Counted from the stretch's first letter, positions 31,634 to 42,264 are shown. The stretch: DNA of 64,000 nt from Prochlorococcus sp. AG-363-B04 (GCA_003278465.1 QCFC01000004.1:1-64000), one strand, 5' to 3'. Numbers and translations are program-made. Notes: generated by a model not told the origin, from the sequence alone.

Positions 31634-32635
31634 ATGGGAGTTTCCACAAAAACAATTGTAATTACAGGTGCTAGTTCTGGGATAGGTATGCAGTCAGCCA
31701 TTAATCTCTATAGTAAAGGTTATAAACTTATACTACCCTGTAGGAATAAAGAATCATCGATTAAAATACAGAATGTTTTTAAAGATATTACTAATTCAAG
31801 CAAGGAATTGCCTAGTACTCCTATTCTTAATTTATCAGACCTATCAAGTGTAGAAGAATTTTCGAAAACTATAACTAAGCAGATTAAATGTATTGATGTT
31901 TTGATTTTAAATGCTGGTCTTCAATATACTGGATGCAAACATCCACATAAATCTGATCAAGGATTTGAATTAACCTTTGCTGTTAACCATTTATCGCATT
32001 TCTTACTAACCAATAGACTGCTTCCTCTCCTTTGTAAAAGTAGCTCAGCTCGTATAGTTATTACATCTTCAGAAGTGCATAACCCACTAAGTCCAGGAGG
32101 AAGAATAGGAAAGCCTGCTCATCTTGGAAAGTTAGAGGGTATTAATAATAAAAAATTCTTTTGCCATCTAGATGGGACTCAAGAGTTTAATGCAGATAAG
32201 GCTTACAAGGATAGTAAGCTATGTAATATTTTATTTGGTAGAGAGTTGTCACAGCGATTGTTGAATTTAAATTTACAAATTCCAGTTATATGTTGGGCTC
32301 CTGGTCTAGTAATTCCTAAAGGCAAAGGTGGTTTTTTTAGATATAGCCGTAAATATAATCAGTTAGGACAATTATTATTTGCATGGATAGCAAGGGATAT
32401 CCTACATATAACAGAATCTTTAGAAAATTCAGGTAGAATCTTGGCCAATATTGCAACTGACATAAAATATGATGGTTGTGGTTTTCATTATTTATCTAAT
32501 CGTTTGATTTATCCAGGGAAGTATCAACTTGAGAAGGGTGTACTCAGCATGGAAGCTATTGATAATAACTTAGCCAGTAAGTTATGGTTAAAGAGTTGTG
32601 ATCTAATTGGCATATCAACTTGTATACGCATTTAA
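31634..32635 (+). CDS. SDR protein related to light-dependent protochlorophyllide oxidoreductase
   Basis: VITGASSGIGMQSAINL; NAGLQY; NHLSHFLLTNRLLPLL; AYKDSKLCN. Confidence 0.75.
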   Translation: MGVSTKTIVITGASSGIGMQSAINLYSKGYKLILPCRNKESSIKIQNVFKDITNSSKELPSTPILNLSDLSSVEEFSKTITKQIKCIDVLILNAGLQYTGCKHPHKSDQGFELTFAVNHLSHFLLTNRLLPLLCKSSSARIVITSSEVHNPLSPGGRIGKPAHLGKLEGINNKKFFCHLDGTQEFNADKAYKDSKLCNILFGRELSQRLLNLNLQIPVICWAPGLVIPKGKGGFFRYSRKYNQLGQLLFAWIARDILHITESLENSGRILANIATDIKYDGCGFHYLSNRLIYPGKYQLEKGVLSMEAIDNNLASKLWLKSCDLIGISTCIRI

Positions 32636-32788
32636 TTAATTCAATTATTTGTTACTCCTTGCTTTATTATCTATTCTATATATTAGTTTTGTTTGATTTT
32701 ATATATAATTGAATAGACTATAAATACAGAAATGACAACAGCTTCTTGACTATTATGCTATAATGTTTATGTTATATCATAATTGATT

Positions 32789-32923
32789 TTGAAAAAGGAA
32801 AAACAACACGAGAAACTTGTTAAACTTGCAGTAAAAGCTGAGCTGTGTACTTCAAGAAAAGAAGCTCTTAAGCTTATACGCAAAGCTGACAAAGCCCACA
32901 ATAAGATAAGTAAATCTGCCTAA
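32789..32923 (+). CDS. 44-aa Lys-rich microprotein
   Basis: TTG start; MKKEKQHEKLVKLAVKAELCTSRKEALKLIRKADKAHNKISKSA*. Confidence 0.5.
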   Translation: MKKEKQHEKLVKLAVKAELCTSRKEALKLIRKADKAHNKISKSA

Positions 32924-32986
32924 AAACAAATAACTTTTATTTAGTATATAATATATCTATAAAAATTCTAAACTAATTAAATTAAA

Positions 32987-34006
32987 TTATATTTTATCTA
33001 CATGAATAGTTTGAGTTGGGAATGCAAATTCAATTCCATTAAGCTTAAATTTTCTCATTATCTCTAAATTTATTGATTGCTGAGCTTCCATGGCTTTTAG
33101 GTAATTGTTATTGGGAATTTTATATACAAGTTCGAAATCTAGACTAGATGATCCAAACTCAGTGAAGTGACATCGGTCAAATGTTGCATCTTGGGTGTTA
33201 TCAATTATATCTCTGAGAATATTTGGGATTTCCCGAATTGTTTCGATTGGAGTTTCATAGACTACACCTAGCCTGTGAACAAGTCTTCTGCTTCTCATTT
33301 CTGCGTAATTAGATATCACTCCATTTGTTAAATAGCTATTACTCAGTATTATAATTTCTCCATTGATACTTCTTAATCTGGTTGATCTAACACCAACTCT
33401 TTCTACAGTTGCCCATACATTATCTATGTTTATAAATTGACCATTTTGAAACGGTTTATCTAGTAGAATAGTTATATATTCAAAGAATTCCTGTACAGGT
33501 TCCTTTAAAGCTAAACCTGCACCTATTCCGCCTGCACTTAGCAGTGCCCATAGTGCAGCCATCTGAACTCCCATATTTTGTAAATAAAAAATACTCCCAA
33601 TGCTCCATATCAATGCTCTTGCCATAGGTGCCAGTGAACTTATCATAGTACTTAGAGAGCTATCATTAATATGTATTGTCCATCTTTGAATTAACTTAAG
33701 AACTATTTTGTTAATCATTCGAATGATAATAATTAGACAAATAAGTTTAGATATACCTAGTATTATCTGATTAAGATCTTGATGAATAGGTAGTATACGA
33801 AATGCTAATGTGGTTGTGATTATAATTCCTAATGGTTTAATAATACTAACTATAGACTTAACGATAAAATCATCTGTATATGATTTAGTGCGCTTAGCTA
33901 TATTTGAGAATATTGAATTTGCTACCTTCGATGTAATAATTGATATTATAAATCCTAGGATTAAAATAATTATAGAATTTAGGATAACCCCATAAAGTGC
34001 TTCCAT
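32987..34006 (-). CDS. MscS-family mechanosensitive ion channel
   Basis: LLSAGGIGAGLALKEPVQEFFEYITILLDKPFQNGQFINIDNVWATVERVGVRSTRLRSINGEIIILSNS. Confidence 0.9.
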   Translation of the reverse strand: MEALYGVILNSIIILILGFIISIITSKVANSIFSNIAKRTKSYTDDFIVKSIVSIIKPLGIIITTTLAFRILPIHQDLNQIILGISKLICLIIIIRMINKIVLKLIQRWTIHINDSSLSTMISSLAPMARALIWSIGSIFYLQNMGVQMAALWALLSAGGIGAGLALKEPVQEFFEYITILLDKPFQNGQFINIDNVWATVERVGVRSTRLRSINGEIIILSNSYLTNGVISNYAEMRSRRLVHRLGVVYETPIETIREIPNILRDIIDNTQDATFDRCHFTEFGSSSLDFELVYKIPNNNYLKAMEAQQSINLEIMRKFKLNGIEFAFPTQTIHVDKI

Positions 34007-34101
34007 AACGGACCAGTGGTACTGATATTACTTTGACGTTAAACAGATCCGAATGCCAGCTTTACATCCTTTAGTTTGGATTAAGATATATATGTATACA
34101 A

Positions 34102-34671
34102 TTAACAGTTTTGTTCGGGATGAGGCATAGATTCCTTGATGATTTTACTAATGAATTTAAATTCAGGTCTATCAGCTGTTTTACACCATTGAAATATTGC
34201 AGCTTCTGTAGTTGTTAAAGTTGCTCCTGAACTGACCAAATATTTCTGTGAAATGTTCTGATCAAATTTATTCCTACTACTAATAGCATCAACTATCAAA
34301 AAACAATTTTTACCTTGACGACGAAAATCAAGGGCACTTTGCTGGACACAAACGTGACATTCAATCCCACAAAGATAAATATTTGTTATATTATTTATTT
34401 CAATAGTATTCTGTATTTCGGCCAAATTAGCACAGCTGAAACTCATTTTTGGAATCGATTTATGAATTAGATTCTCGCTAATTAACTTGTTGGTCCTTCC
34501 AAGTTTTTGTGGATTCTGTTCAGTACTATGTACCCTAACATTAAGTATATTTGATGAATCAACAAGTCTTTTGATATTCCAAAGTATTTCATTCCTATCA
34601 GGTATGGCCGCTAATAATTTATCTTGTATATCTATTATTATCAATAAAGCTGACTCTGATTTTTCTTTCAT
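34102..34671 (-). CDS. isochorismatase-family cysteine hydrolase
   Basis: LLIIDIQDKLLAAIP...IYLCGIECHVCVQQSALDFRRQGKNCFLIVDAISSR. Confidence 0.9.
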   Translation of the reverse strand: MKEKSESALLIIIDIQDKLLAAIPDRNEILWNIKRLVDSSNILNVRVHSTEQNPQKLGRTNKLISENLIHKSIPKMSFSCANLAEIQNTIEINNITNIYLCGIECHVCVQQSALDFRRQGKNCFLIVDAISSRNKFDQNISQKYLVSSGATLTTTEAAIFQWCKTADRPEFKFISKIIKESMPHPEQNC

Positions 34672-34820
34672 GTAACTCCTATTTTTATTATACTATCATT
34701 TTATTTCTCCATTCCTCGAATCTGTTTAATAATATACTTAATTTCTAATCCTAACTATCGTGTTCATTTATTATTGTGGGTGATAGTTTTTATTAGTAGC
34801 TAACAGGATCCATAAAAAAA

Positions 34821-34845
34821 ATCCTTTGCTGACATGACAAAGGAT
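34821..34845 (-). terminator. rho-independent terminator (minus strand)
   Basis: ATCCTTTG-ctgacatga-CAAAGGAT; T-run follows on the minus strand. Confidence 0.7.
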
Positions 34846-34964
34846 AATGGTGCGTTCCATAGTTATTATCACAAAAAAAGATTTTACTTAAGTGCCTGAA
34901 GCAACATCACCTTGTTACCTTTTTACCAATTTATCTTCACTTGTGATGCCATAGCCTCTCATTA

Positions 34965-35465
34965 GTGGTTACTATTGAGAAAAGGACAATAAAGTCTGCC
35001 TTGAATGCATCCTCACCAATTGTTCGCTCGGATAACCCTCTTGTTCTCGGTTTGCACCAGGATGGGAAACGGTTAACACCCCAAAGACGCAAGGTTCTTG
35101 ATCTCTTTGAGCGGATAGGACCTGGTCGACACCTAAGTGCTGAGGATGTTCATCAAAAATTAGTACAGTCAAAATCAAAGGTGTCTTTAGCAACTATCTA
35201 TCGCACCCTTCGACTTCTAGTTGAAATGGGTTTTATTCATGAATTAGAACTGAGCGAAGGTGGTCATCGTTTTGAATTAGCAAGCCATGATCATCCAGAT
35301 CATCACCATTTGGTATGCGTACGTTGCGGAAGGACCGAAGAATTTGAAAGCGAATCTGTTCTTAAGGCAGGTCTCGTAGCAGCTGAAAGCATTGGTTTCA
35401 AATTATTAGAATCTACCCTCAACGTCAGAGCCATATGTCCAAATTGTCAGATTGCCCAAAATTAA
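34965..35465 (+). CDS. fur: Fur-family transcriptional regulator
   Basis: GKRLTPQRRKVLDLFERIGPGRHLSAEDVHQKL...VSLATIYRTLRLLVEMGFIHEL...DHHHLVCVRCGRTEEF; CPNC tail; exact Fur/Zur/PerR subtype not resolved. Confidence 0.88.
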   Translation: MVTIEKRTIKSALNASSPIVRSDNPLVLGLHQDGKRLTPQRRKVLDLFERIGPGRHLSAEDVHQKLVQSKSKVSLATIYRTLRLLVEMGFIHELELSEGGHRFELASHDHPDHHHLVCVRCGRTEEFESESVLKAGLVAAESIGFKLLESTLNVRAICPNCQIAQN

Positions 35466-35514
35466 GTTTAAAACAGTTATTTTTATTATGTAGCAAAGTA
35501 GAATTAATAACTTA

Positions 35515-36444
35515 TTATGTAAGAGAACCAGAACAACTTGAACCTGTTCCTGCTGTGCAACCAAAGCAATGTGTTTTGACATTAATACTAGAACCAGTTA
35601 ATGATATATTTTGGGTTAATAAGTCATTAATAGTTTTTATTGTCCCCTTAATTGGTAAGTTTAATTGTTGATTAAAATCACAATCGTAAATATTACCCTG
35701 CCAATCGACACTGATTAAACTTCTACACATAACTGTTGATAGATTATGGCTATTATATGAAGCTTGTAGTAAGTAATTATATTCATCTAATTTACCATCT
35801 TTTTTTAGATGAATAGCAAACCTTTGAATTGGCATATTTGTAATCGTATACAAGTTAGAGAATCTGATCTTAAACTTTTTGTATAGTTCGGCTCTATATT
35901 TACTCTCTAATCTAACTTGGTTAGGAGGCAGGAATGGACCTATTGGATTATAGACCAAATTCAACTTTAGACCTGTACCATTCATACCATATCCAAGTCT
36001 ATTTAGAAGTTTTAATGCTCTTATACATTTTTGAAAAACACCATTGCCTCTTTGTTTATCAACATTTTCTTGTTCATAACATGGAAGTGATGCTGTAATT
36101 GTAACTTTATTTTCTGCTAGAAATTGAGGAAGATTCTCATGTCCCTTTTCAAAAAAGATTGTAAGATTACATCTGTCAATAATCTCACAATCTATATTGC
36201 TAACCTGAGTAATTAAAGATTTAAATTCTGGATGTAACTCTGGAGCGCCTCCTGTTATATCTAAGCATTCTAATTTATATTTCTCTATAATTTTCGGTAT
36301 CAATTCAACATGTTTTTTATTCATCATTTCATTTCGGTTAGGACCAGCATTGACATGACAATGCTCACAAGTCTGATTGCACTTATAACCCAGATTAACC
36401 TGAAGTATTTTTAATTGTTCACGTTTAACAGATGGAAAATCCAC
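35515..36444 (-). CDS. arsS: ArsS-like (arsenosugar biosynthesis) radical SAM protein
   Basis: VNLGYKCNQTCEHCHVNAGPNR; ITGGAPELHPEF; C-terminal HCFGCTAGTGSSCSGSL. Confidence 0.88.
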   Translation of the reverse strand: MDFPSVKREQLKILQVNLGYKCNQTCEHCHVNAGPNRNEMMNKKHVELIPKIIEKYKLECLDITGGAPELHPEFKSLITQVSNIDCEIIDRCNLTIFFEKGHENLPQFLAENKVTITASLPCYEQENVDKQRGNGVFQKCIRALKLLNRLGYGMNGTGLKLNLVYNPIGPFLPPNQVRLESKYRAELYKKFKIRFSNLYTITNMPIQRFAIHLKKDGKLDEYNYLLQASYNSHNLSTVMCRSLISVDWQGNIYDCDFNQQLNLPIKGTIKTINDLLTQNISLTGSSINVKTHCFGCTAGTGSSCSGSLT

Positions 36445-36599
36445 TCTCTAAGCATTTCAAATGGAGTCACTTTATTATACTAAAATAAGTATAGATGTAA
36501 ATAAGGTATCTCTATTGATCGATTTTTGTCCATCATTTATCTACATGGATTGAAGTAATTAGAATACCTAGTAACAAATTTGAAATACAACTTATTAGT

Positions 36600-37817
36600 T
36601 TATACATCCTTATATTCAGGTGAATTGATGTTTCTATTATTAGCAATTTGACAGAAGAAGCTTCTATATTCCTTAGTGCCATTGATCATTATTTGATTAA
36701 ATTTTAATGGGTCCTCAGGGTCACTAATCCCGTTGAAAATACCATCTTGGCAGCTTGGTCTTTCTACCTCACCATCACTACTATCAACAAAGATAATTCT
36801 ATTATTCTTGTTAAATCTCTTTCCTAGATCTTGGATTAGATGAAGAAATGGCCTATCACTGCCTCCTCTTAGAATTCTATTAGAACTTGAAGATGATGTC
36901 ACTGTATCTCCAATTCCAATAATAGTTGGCATTAAGTTACTATCTATTTTTTCTATGCACAAATCTACTAGTCCTCTATGACTTTGTGGCGCCTGTCTAG
37001 CATTAAATTGTTCTCCAAGTGGTGCTCTATGATGAATTTCTTTTATGTAATTATTAATAAGTACCAACAAGCCTGCTTCTTTAACAGCTCCTTTGACCAT
37101 AAATTGAATATCCGTTGTACCTATGTCATTTTCGGTAGAGTATTTAATAATTTCATTATCACCTTCTTTGCCTAAATTAGGGGCTTTATGGAGAAAGAAT
37201 GAATTGTCTAAGGAATGACTGCAAGCCTCTTCTAACAATTCGATCATAATACTCTCTGCCATCATTTGTAGATGTTTCTTATATAAAAAATCATTTGGGC
37301 GTAATCTGAACAGATAGTTTAGGTTTATGGTAGGTGATAGTTGATTGTCAAGGATGGAATTTTTAGCATAAAGTAAAATTTCATTAGCGGACTTGTTAGG
37401 GAATAATTTAGGTAACTTGTTAACCATCCTTGACTCAATCTTTTTAGGTAATTGATTCAGATAATTTAATTCTTCTTCTATAACACCTGGTGTTGTTACA
37501 TTCCCATATTTATCTTGTAATTGAATTCCTCCTGCAGCTAGTCCTGGAAGGTACATATTTTTATTATTTTGAATAAACTCTTCTTTATGGGAGTTATCTA
37601 TTAATAGATTTACTCCTCTTTGCCCTACATGCTCTCCATTCGTTAGAACAGCAAAATTATGTCCAAGTTTCGATACATCCCTAACATATTTAATGTCAAT
37701 TTTTCTAGTTAGTGGATCCAATACTAATGGTATGCATACGCCATCAATATCTTGGATAATCAATAAGTTAGGTTCAGATATAATTTCCTTTATAAGTTGG
37801 GACCTTGATATTATCAT
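36600..37817 (-). CDS. StpA-like glucosylglycerol-phosphate phosphatase family protein
   Basis: LLIIQDIDGVCIPLVLDPLTRKIDIKYV HAD-like start, GLAAGGIQLQDKYGNV. Confidence 0.75.
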   Translation of the reverse strand: MIISRSQLIKEIISEPNLLIIQDIDGVCIPLVLDPLTRKIDIKYVRDVSKLGHNFAVLTNGEHVGQRGVNLLIDNSHKEEFIQNNKNMYLPGLAAGGIQLQDKYGNVTTPGVIEEELNYLNQLPKKIESRMVNKLPKLFPNKSANEILLYAKNSILDNQLSPTINLNYLFRLRPNDFLYKKHLQMMAESIMIELLEEACSHSLDNSFFLHKAPNLGKEGDNEIIKYSTENDIGTTDIQFMVKGAVKEAGLLVLINNYIKEIHHRAPLGEQFNARQAPQSHRGLVDLCIEKIDSNLMPTIIGIGDTVTSSSSSNRILRGGSDRPFLHLIQDLGKRFNKNNRIIFVDSSDGEVERPSCQDGIFNGISDPEDPLKFNQIMINGTKEYRSFFCQIANNRNINSPEYKDV

Positions 37818-37981
37818 GGAAAAATAGCTTATGAATATATGCTAGCATTTTTTTATAGTTAATAGTAACAACTTAACTTTTGAGTTTAAGGATAACAGTA
37901 ATCTCTAAATTAGGTTATAATAAAAGGGCTTAACTCTAAATTACATCTAATTAATTCAATTTCAATACCTCATTTTATTTC

Positions 37982-39496
37982 ATGAATCATAATAGTTTCT
38001 TTTCAAATACTAAAAATACTTCAATGATCCAACAGAGGATTGCGGAAGTCGAGAATGGTAAGGTTGGATTATATAGTATTGGATTGTATCCAGCGTCGTT
38101 GGCATATAACTGTGTAATGCAGAAGGCTCAGCATAGACTTTTATTAGCCCCACGACCAGGTAGGGAAATCCTAGGAGCCTTTTCGCAAGATGTTATAAAT
38201 GGAATGGACAAATCTCATATTAGCAAACTCCTGGATATTAGTCATCATCGAGAAGGAAGTAAAAATGTACCAAACAACCTATCTGATTTGATATTAAGAT
38301 GTGAATTAGTCATTCTAAGCTCTAATAGTAATCACATTGAATCAGATTTAGCAGAAGCGCAATTGTTGCGAAAGAAATTAAATCGAGAACATGTAGTCCT
38401 AGCTTGTTTATCAGGTTCGTTTTGTCATAGCAGTGAGGAAAGAAAATCATATGTATTATGTGAGAAGGAACCTTTGTTGGGATTTTTCTCTGGTTTTCAT
38501 AGGCATGACGCATTAAGAAATCCACTAGACAGCTTTACTGCAAATTTTTGTCATCCGAATGCATTAGAATCGATTTTTGGAGCCAGATTATTAGATAAGT
38601 TATCTCCAAATATACAGGTATCATCAGGTGTGCATAATCTTGAGAGTCAATATATAAAAGCTGCTAAAAATATTTCATCAATACTTGCTGGTTTCGCCTA
38701 TACATTTCACGAAAATAATCCTGGTTTTTTACCTACGGTCCTAACACTATTACTTAACCAATGTCTTGATCAGGCAGCAACAGTTTCAATGCTAAGAAAT
38801 GATAGAGATGAATTTTACAATACTCAACCATTTCCAATCACAGAATTAGGTTATGGAGTAGAAAAAATTGAGGCTACACTTATTAAAGATGGCAACCAGC
38901 TAAATGTTCGTGATCATACCTTTTCTCAATTGACAGCAATGGTAGCAGATGTGAGGGGTAGCATGATGCCTCCTAACAATGGTTCTCCAACAAGAAACTT
39001 TAAAGCTGGTCAAATTCTTGCTACTAAAATGAATGCAGAACAAAGGTGCCCTTATGATTTAGAGGAATTTTATAATTGGTGTGAATCATTCAGTTTAAAT
39101 AAGGGGGGTTTAGAGGGAATTAAATCCTTGAAATATTGGCCTCAGATAGTCAACAGTTATGGGATCAAGGTCCATGACTCTTCTATGGTAAATCTTCTTT
39201 ATTTGTCTATCTTAGGTGACAATAATGAGAAGAAGTATGTTTTCAATGTTATGAGTAAAAGTAGAGAATTTAGTAATTATTGTCAGGAGTCAGTACGTCC
39301 GAATCATAGTATTATGGTTACAGAGGCTTTAGATAGTCTTGAAAACAATTTATCGCTAGATTTTATTTCAAACTTAATAACTAACAGGACAAAATTAAAC
39401 AACATAAATTACACATCAAATAATGCCTATAGAAATAATGCGTCTTCAAAAGACTACATGAGAGTTATTGAACTTATTGCTAAGCGATTTGGCTAG
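37982..39496 (+). CDS. putative glycerol-3-phosphate dehydrogenase-like (Rossmann) protein
   Basis: 504 aa; VILSSNSNHIESDLAEAQLLRKKLNREHVVLACLSG and YIKAAKNISSILAGF resemble a GpsA layout; weak. Confidence 0.5.
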   Translation: MNHNSFFSNTKNTSMIQQRIAEVENGKVGLYSIGLYPASLAYNCVMQKAQHRLLLAPRPGREILGAFSQDVINGMDKSHISKLLDISHHREGSKNVPNNLSDLILRCELVILSSNSNHIESDLAEAQLLRKKLNREHVVLACLSGSFCHSSEERKSYVLCEKEPLLGFFSGFHRHDALRNPLDSFTANFCHPNALESIFGARLLDKLSPNIQVSSGVHNLESQYIKAAKNISSILAGFAYTFHENNPGFLPTVLTLLLNQCLDQAATVSMLRNDRDEFYNTQPFPITELGYGVEKIEATLIKDGNQLNVRDHTFSQLTAMVADVRGSMMPPNNGSPTRNFKAGQILATKMNAEQRCPYDLEEFYNWCESFSLNKGGLEGIKSLKYWPQIVNSYGIKVHDSSMVNLLYLSILGDNNEKKYVFNVMSKSREFSNYCQESVRPNHSIMVTEALDSLENNLSLDFISNLITNRTKLNNINYTSNNAYRNNASSKDYMRVIELIAKRFG

Positions 39497-39522
39497 TTTG
39501 AGTAAATATTATTACTAAGTAT

Positions 39523-42261
39523 TTATGGTAACAATATAGTTTTGTCAGCTATATCTAAATAGTCTTCCGGCTTACAACTTAATATTACTATTTGAAGGCC
39601 ATTCTTTGTAGCTTTAATAAGCATATTCTTAACTTTGTTAATTCTGACAGGATCTGTATTAGTAAATGAGTCATCAAATATAATGGGAAGACTTCCATCA
39701 AATTTCTCTTTTAATATGTTACCAATGGCAAGTCTCAGTGCGCAACTTATTTGTTCTTTTAAACCTCCACTAAACTCATTAAATTGCATACTATTTCCTT
39801 GTTGCGTTAATCTTAAATTATTAATTCCGGTATCGGGGTGATAATCCAAAAGGCATCTATCTGATTTCTCATCTAAAATTGGCTTAAGGAAGTCATCTAC
39901 TGATTGGGTTATTGTATTAGTGTATCTAAGTGATGAATTTGATTGTTCTTCCTGAAACATTTTTAGAAGTAGCTGATTTGCTTTGGTTAAATTGGAATGG
40001 GATGATTCTAAAACTTTTAGGTTTGAATATTTCTCATTAGCATCCTCTAGCAATGCGCTAATGTCCTTTTGAGTCAGAGAATTACATCTTTCTGAAAGTT
40101 TTCCTATATTTAAGGTGATTTCTTCTATTTCATTTTGAATTTGTAATTTTCTTGTACCTATTATTTTAATCTCTGCATCTATTTTCTTTATATTCAATAA
40201 GGGATCTTGTTGCCTTAGAGATCTTATGCCTTCAAATATCTGCTTATGAGAATTATTTAAAATGGTAATATCATGCTCAATTTTCTCTATATTGCCGTTA
40301 GCAGTAATCAGATCATTCATTTGTTCCTTCTTATTCTTTATTTCGGTTGAGATCAATTTTTTATTTACAAGATGATCTGTTAATATCTTATGATTTTGTT
40401 CTAGCGATTTTTGCTTATCTTCTAAATATTTCTGCATTGACATTGCTTCTGTTGCGATGTTTTTATATTCAATTCTGCTATTATCTAATTGTGTATTGAT
40501 TTCTGAGCTAGCAATTGTTGTGATGTTAAGCTCTTGAGTGTCTTTGGATATGTATAGCGATTCATATTCACTAGCTAAATTTTTTAGTTGTATGATGAGT
40601 TGTTCATGATTTGAATTTAATTCTACATTCATATGCATATAACTTTCACAATCATTTTGTAAATAGTCTTGTTCATTTACTAGTACCTTGAGTTGTGAAT
40701 TTAATAACTCCTTTTGAGTTAGAATGTCATCTAATTGACCTATTGAAGAAATTTTATTTAGTAGTAAAAACCTTTCGATATCATTATTATCTTTAATGAG
40801 TTGGTTTTTTATCGAATTAATGTCATTTTTTCTCGATGGTTCAATTTTAAACTTTGAGATATTACCCACTTCAATAATAGTTTCTTCTAATATCATGTGA
40901 TCCTCCCCCTGCTGAATAGATTTATTGTTTAGCTTTACTTCTTCCTTTGAATAATCAATGGTAAATTTAGCAGAGATAGACTCTAGGCGGATTTGGTTTT
41001 CGCTAATCCTATTATTTATAACTTTTATTTTATTAATTTCCTTAATTGTAATATCAGGAATATTCTTAATTTTATCTTGAACAGACTTAATTGTAGTCTT
41101 ATTTTTATTTAATAAGGTCATTTTTTTGTCATACTCTTTTTTGCGGGTTTCCAACTGGGTTAATTCTGACGATGTCCTTAGATACATACCTTTTAATTCT
41201 ATTTTGTTTTTTTTAGATTCAAGCTCTTTTAGGTGTATTTTTTTCTGTTTTAACTCCTCTGTGCTTTGGTTAATAATTTCTTGTTGCCTATGAATTGTCT
41301 CATTAATTTCTGCTAATTTTAAATTATTAATATCTATGTATTTTCTGAAGGCTGTGAATTTATTGTAGATTTCTATCAAGTTATTTTTTTTCTTCTTAAT
41401 AGGTTCAATTTCTGCCTCTAATTTTTCATATTTTTCTTTGTTCTTTACATGAGTTGATCTAGAAGACTCTAATTTTTTGGATTTGATGTCAAGTTCTGTA
41501 ATATCTAACTTTTTTAGTTGTTCTAATTTTCTTTCTAATATATCTAGCTCTATACTTGCATCTTCGAGGTTATTTGAAATTTGTCTTATCTGTGACAGAT
41601 TTTCTTCCGATTTTTTTAGATCTTGTTGAATAGTCCATAAAGGTGAATTAGTTTTGGCTCCTCGTTTAGTTAAATTCTCTTTTATATAATCTGATATTAT
41701 CTTAATAACCTTCTGGTCAGAATTTGACAGAAGTGACTTTTCTGCTTTGATTTCAAGTTGGTTAATTAATGATTCTAAATCATAACTATCAGCCCCATCA
41801 TCTAGAATATTGTCCAAATTAGTACCTTGTCTAACCCAAAGGTGTCTCCATCTTTTAGGTAATACTTTTGCAGCCTTTCTAGCACCAACTATTTCGTTTA
41901 CCCCAAGAATTTCTGCAAGTTTCGTATCTGCTTCCTCACCAGAATAAGTCTTTAAATTTGAACCTGTCAGTCTAACTATTCCGTTACCCTTATTAAATCT
42001 CTTTACCAATTTCCATATTAATCCTTGGGCTTCAAATCTAATTTCTATTAATGGTGGACCGGGATGAATTTTAGAATTTAATTGTTCAATATAAATACCA
42101 GAACTTGTTGCCTTTAAAAATAAGCATCTATGCATAGCTTCAACTATTGAGCTTTTACCTACCTCATTTGGACCTCCTATTAATGTAATAGTCTTTGAAT
42201 ATTCTATGTCTATGCATTTGTGTCTTCGTACATTCTCGATATGTGTGTCTAATATTCTCAT
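39523..42261 (-). CDS. SbcC/Rad50-like (YhaN-like) SMC-type ATPase
   Basis: GGPNEVGKSSIVEAMHRCLF Walker A; long coiled coil; FNEFSGGLKEQISCALRLAI signature; LPIIFDDSFTNTDP Walker B. Confidence 0.85.
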   Translation of the reverse strand: MRILDTHIENVRRHKCIDIEYSKTITLIGGPNEVGKSSIVEAMHRCLFLKATSSGIYIEQLNSKIHPGPPLIEIRFEAQGLIWKLVKRFNKGNGIVRLTGSNLKTYSGEEADTKLAEILGVNEIVGARKAAKVLPKRWRHLWVRQGTNLDNILDDGADSYDLESLINQLEIKAEKSLLSNSDQKVIKIISDYIKENLTKRGAKTNSPLWTIQQDLKKSEENLSQIRQISNNLEDASIELDILERKLEQLKKLDITELDIKSKKLESSRSTHVKNKEKYEKLEAEIEPIKKKKNNLIEIYNKFTAFRKYIDINNLKLAEINETIHRQQEIINQSTEELKQKKIHLKELESKKNKIELKGMYLRTSSELTQLETRKKEYDKKMTLLNKNKTTIKSVQDKIKNIPDITIKEINKIKVINNRISENQIRLESISAKFTIDYSKEEVKLNNKSIQQGEDHMILEETIIEVGNISKFKIEPSRKNDINSIKNQLIKDNNDIERFLLLNKISSIGQLDDILTQKELLNSQLKVLVNEQDYLQNDCESYMHMNVELNSNHEQLIIQLKNLASEYESLYISKDTQELNITTIASSEINTQLDNSRIEYKNIATEAMSMQKYLEDKQKSLEQNHKILTDHLVNKKLISTEIKNKKEQMNDLITANGNIEKIEHDITILNNSHKQIFEGIRSLRQQDPLLNIKKIDAEIKIIGTRKLQIQNEIEEITLNIGKLSERCNSLTQKDISALLEDANEKYSNLKVLESSHSNLTKANQLLLKMFQEEQSNSSLRYTNTITQSVDDFLKPILDEKSDRCLLDYHPDTGINNLRLTQQGNSMQFNEFSGGLKEQISCALRLAIGNILKEKFDGSLPIIFDDSFTNTDPVRINKVKNMLIKATKNGLQIVILSCKPEDYLDIADKTILLP

Positions 42262-42264
42262 TAG

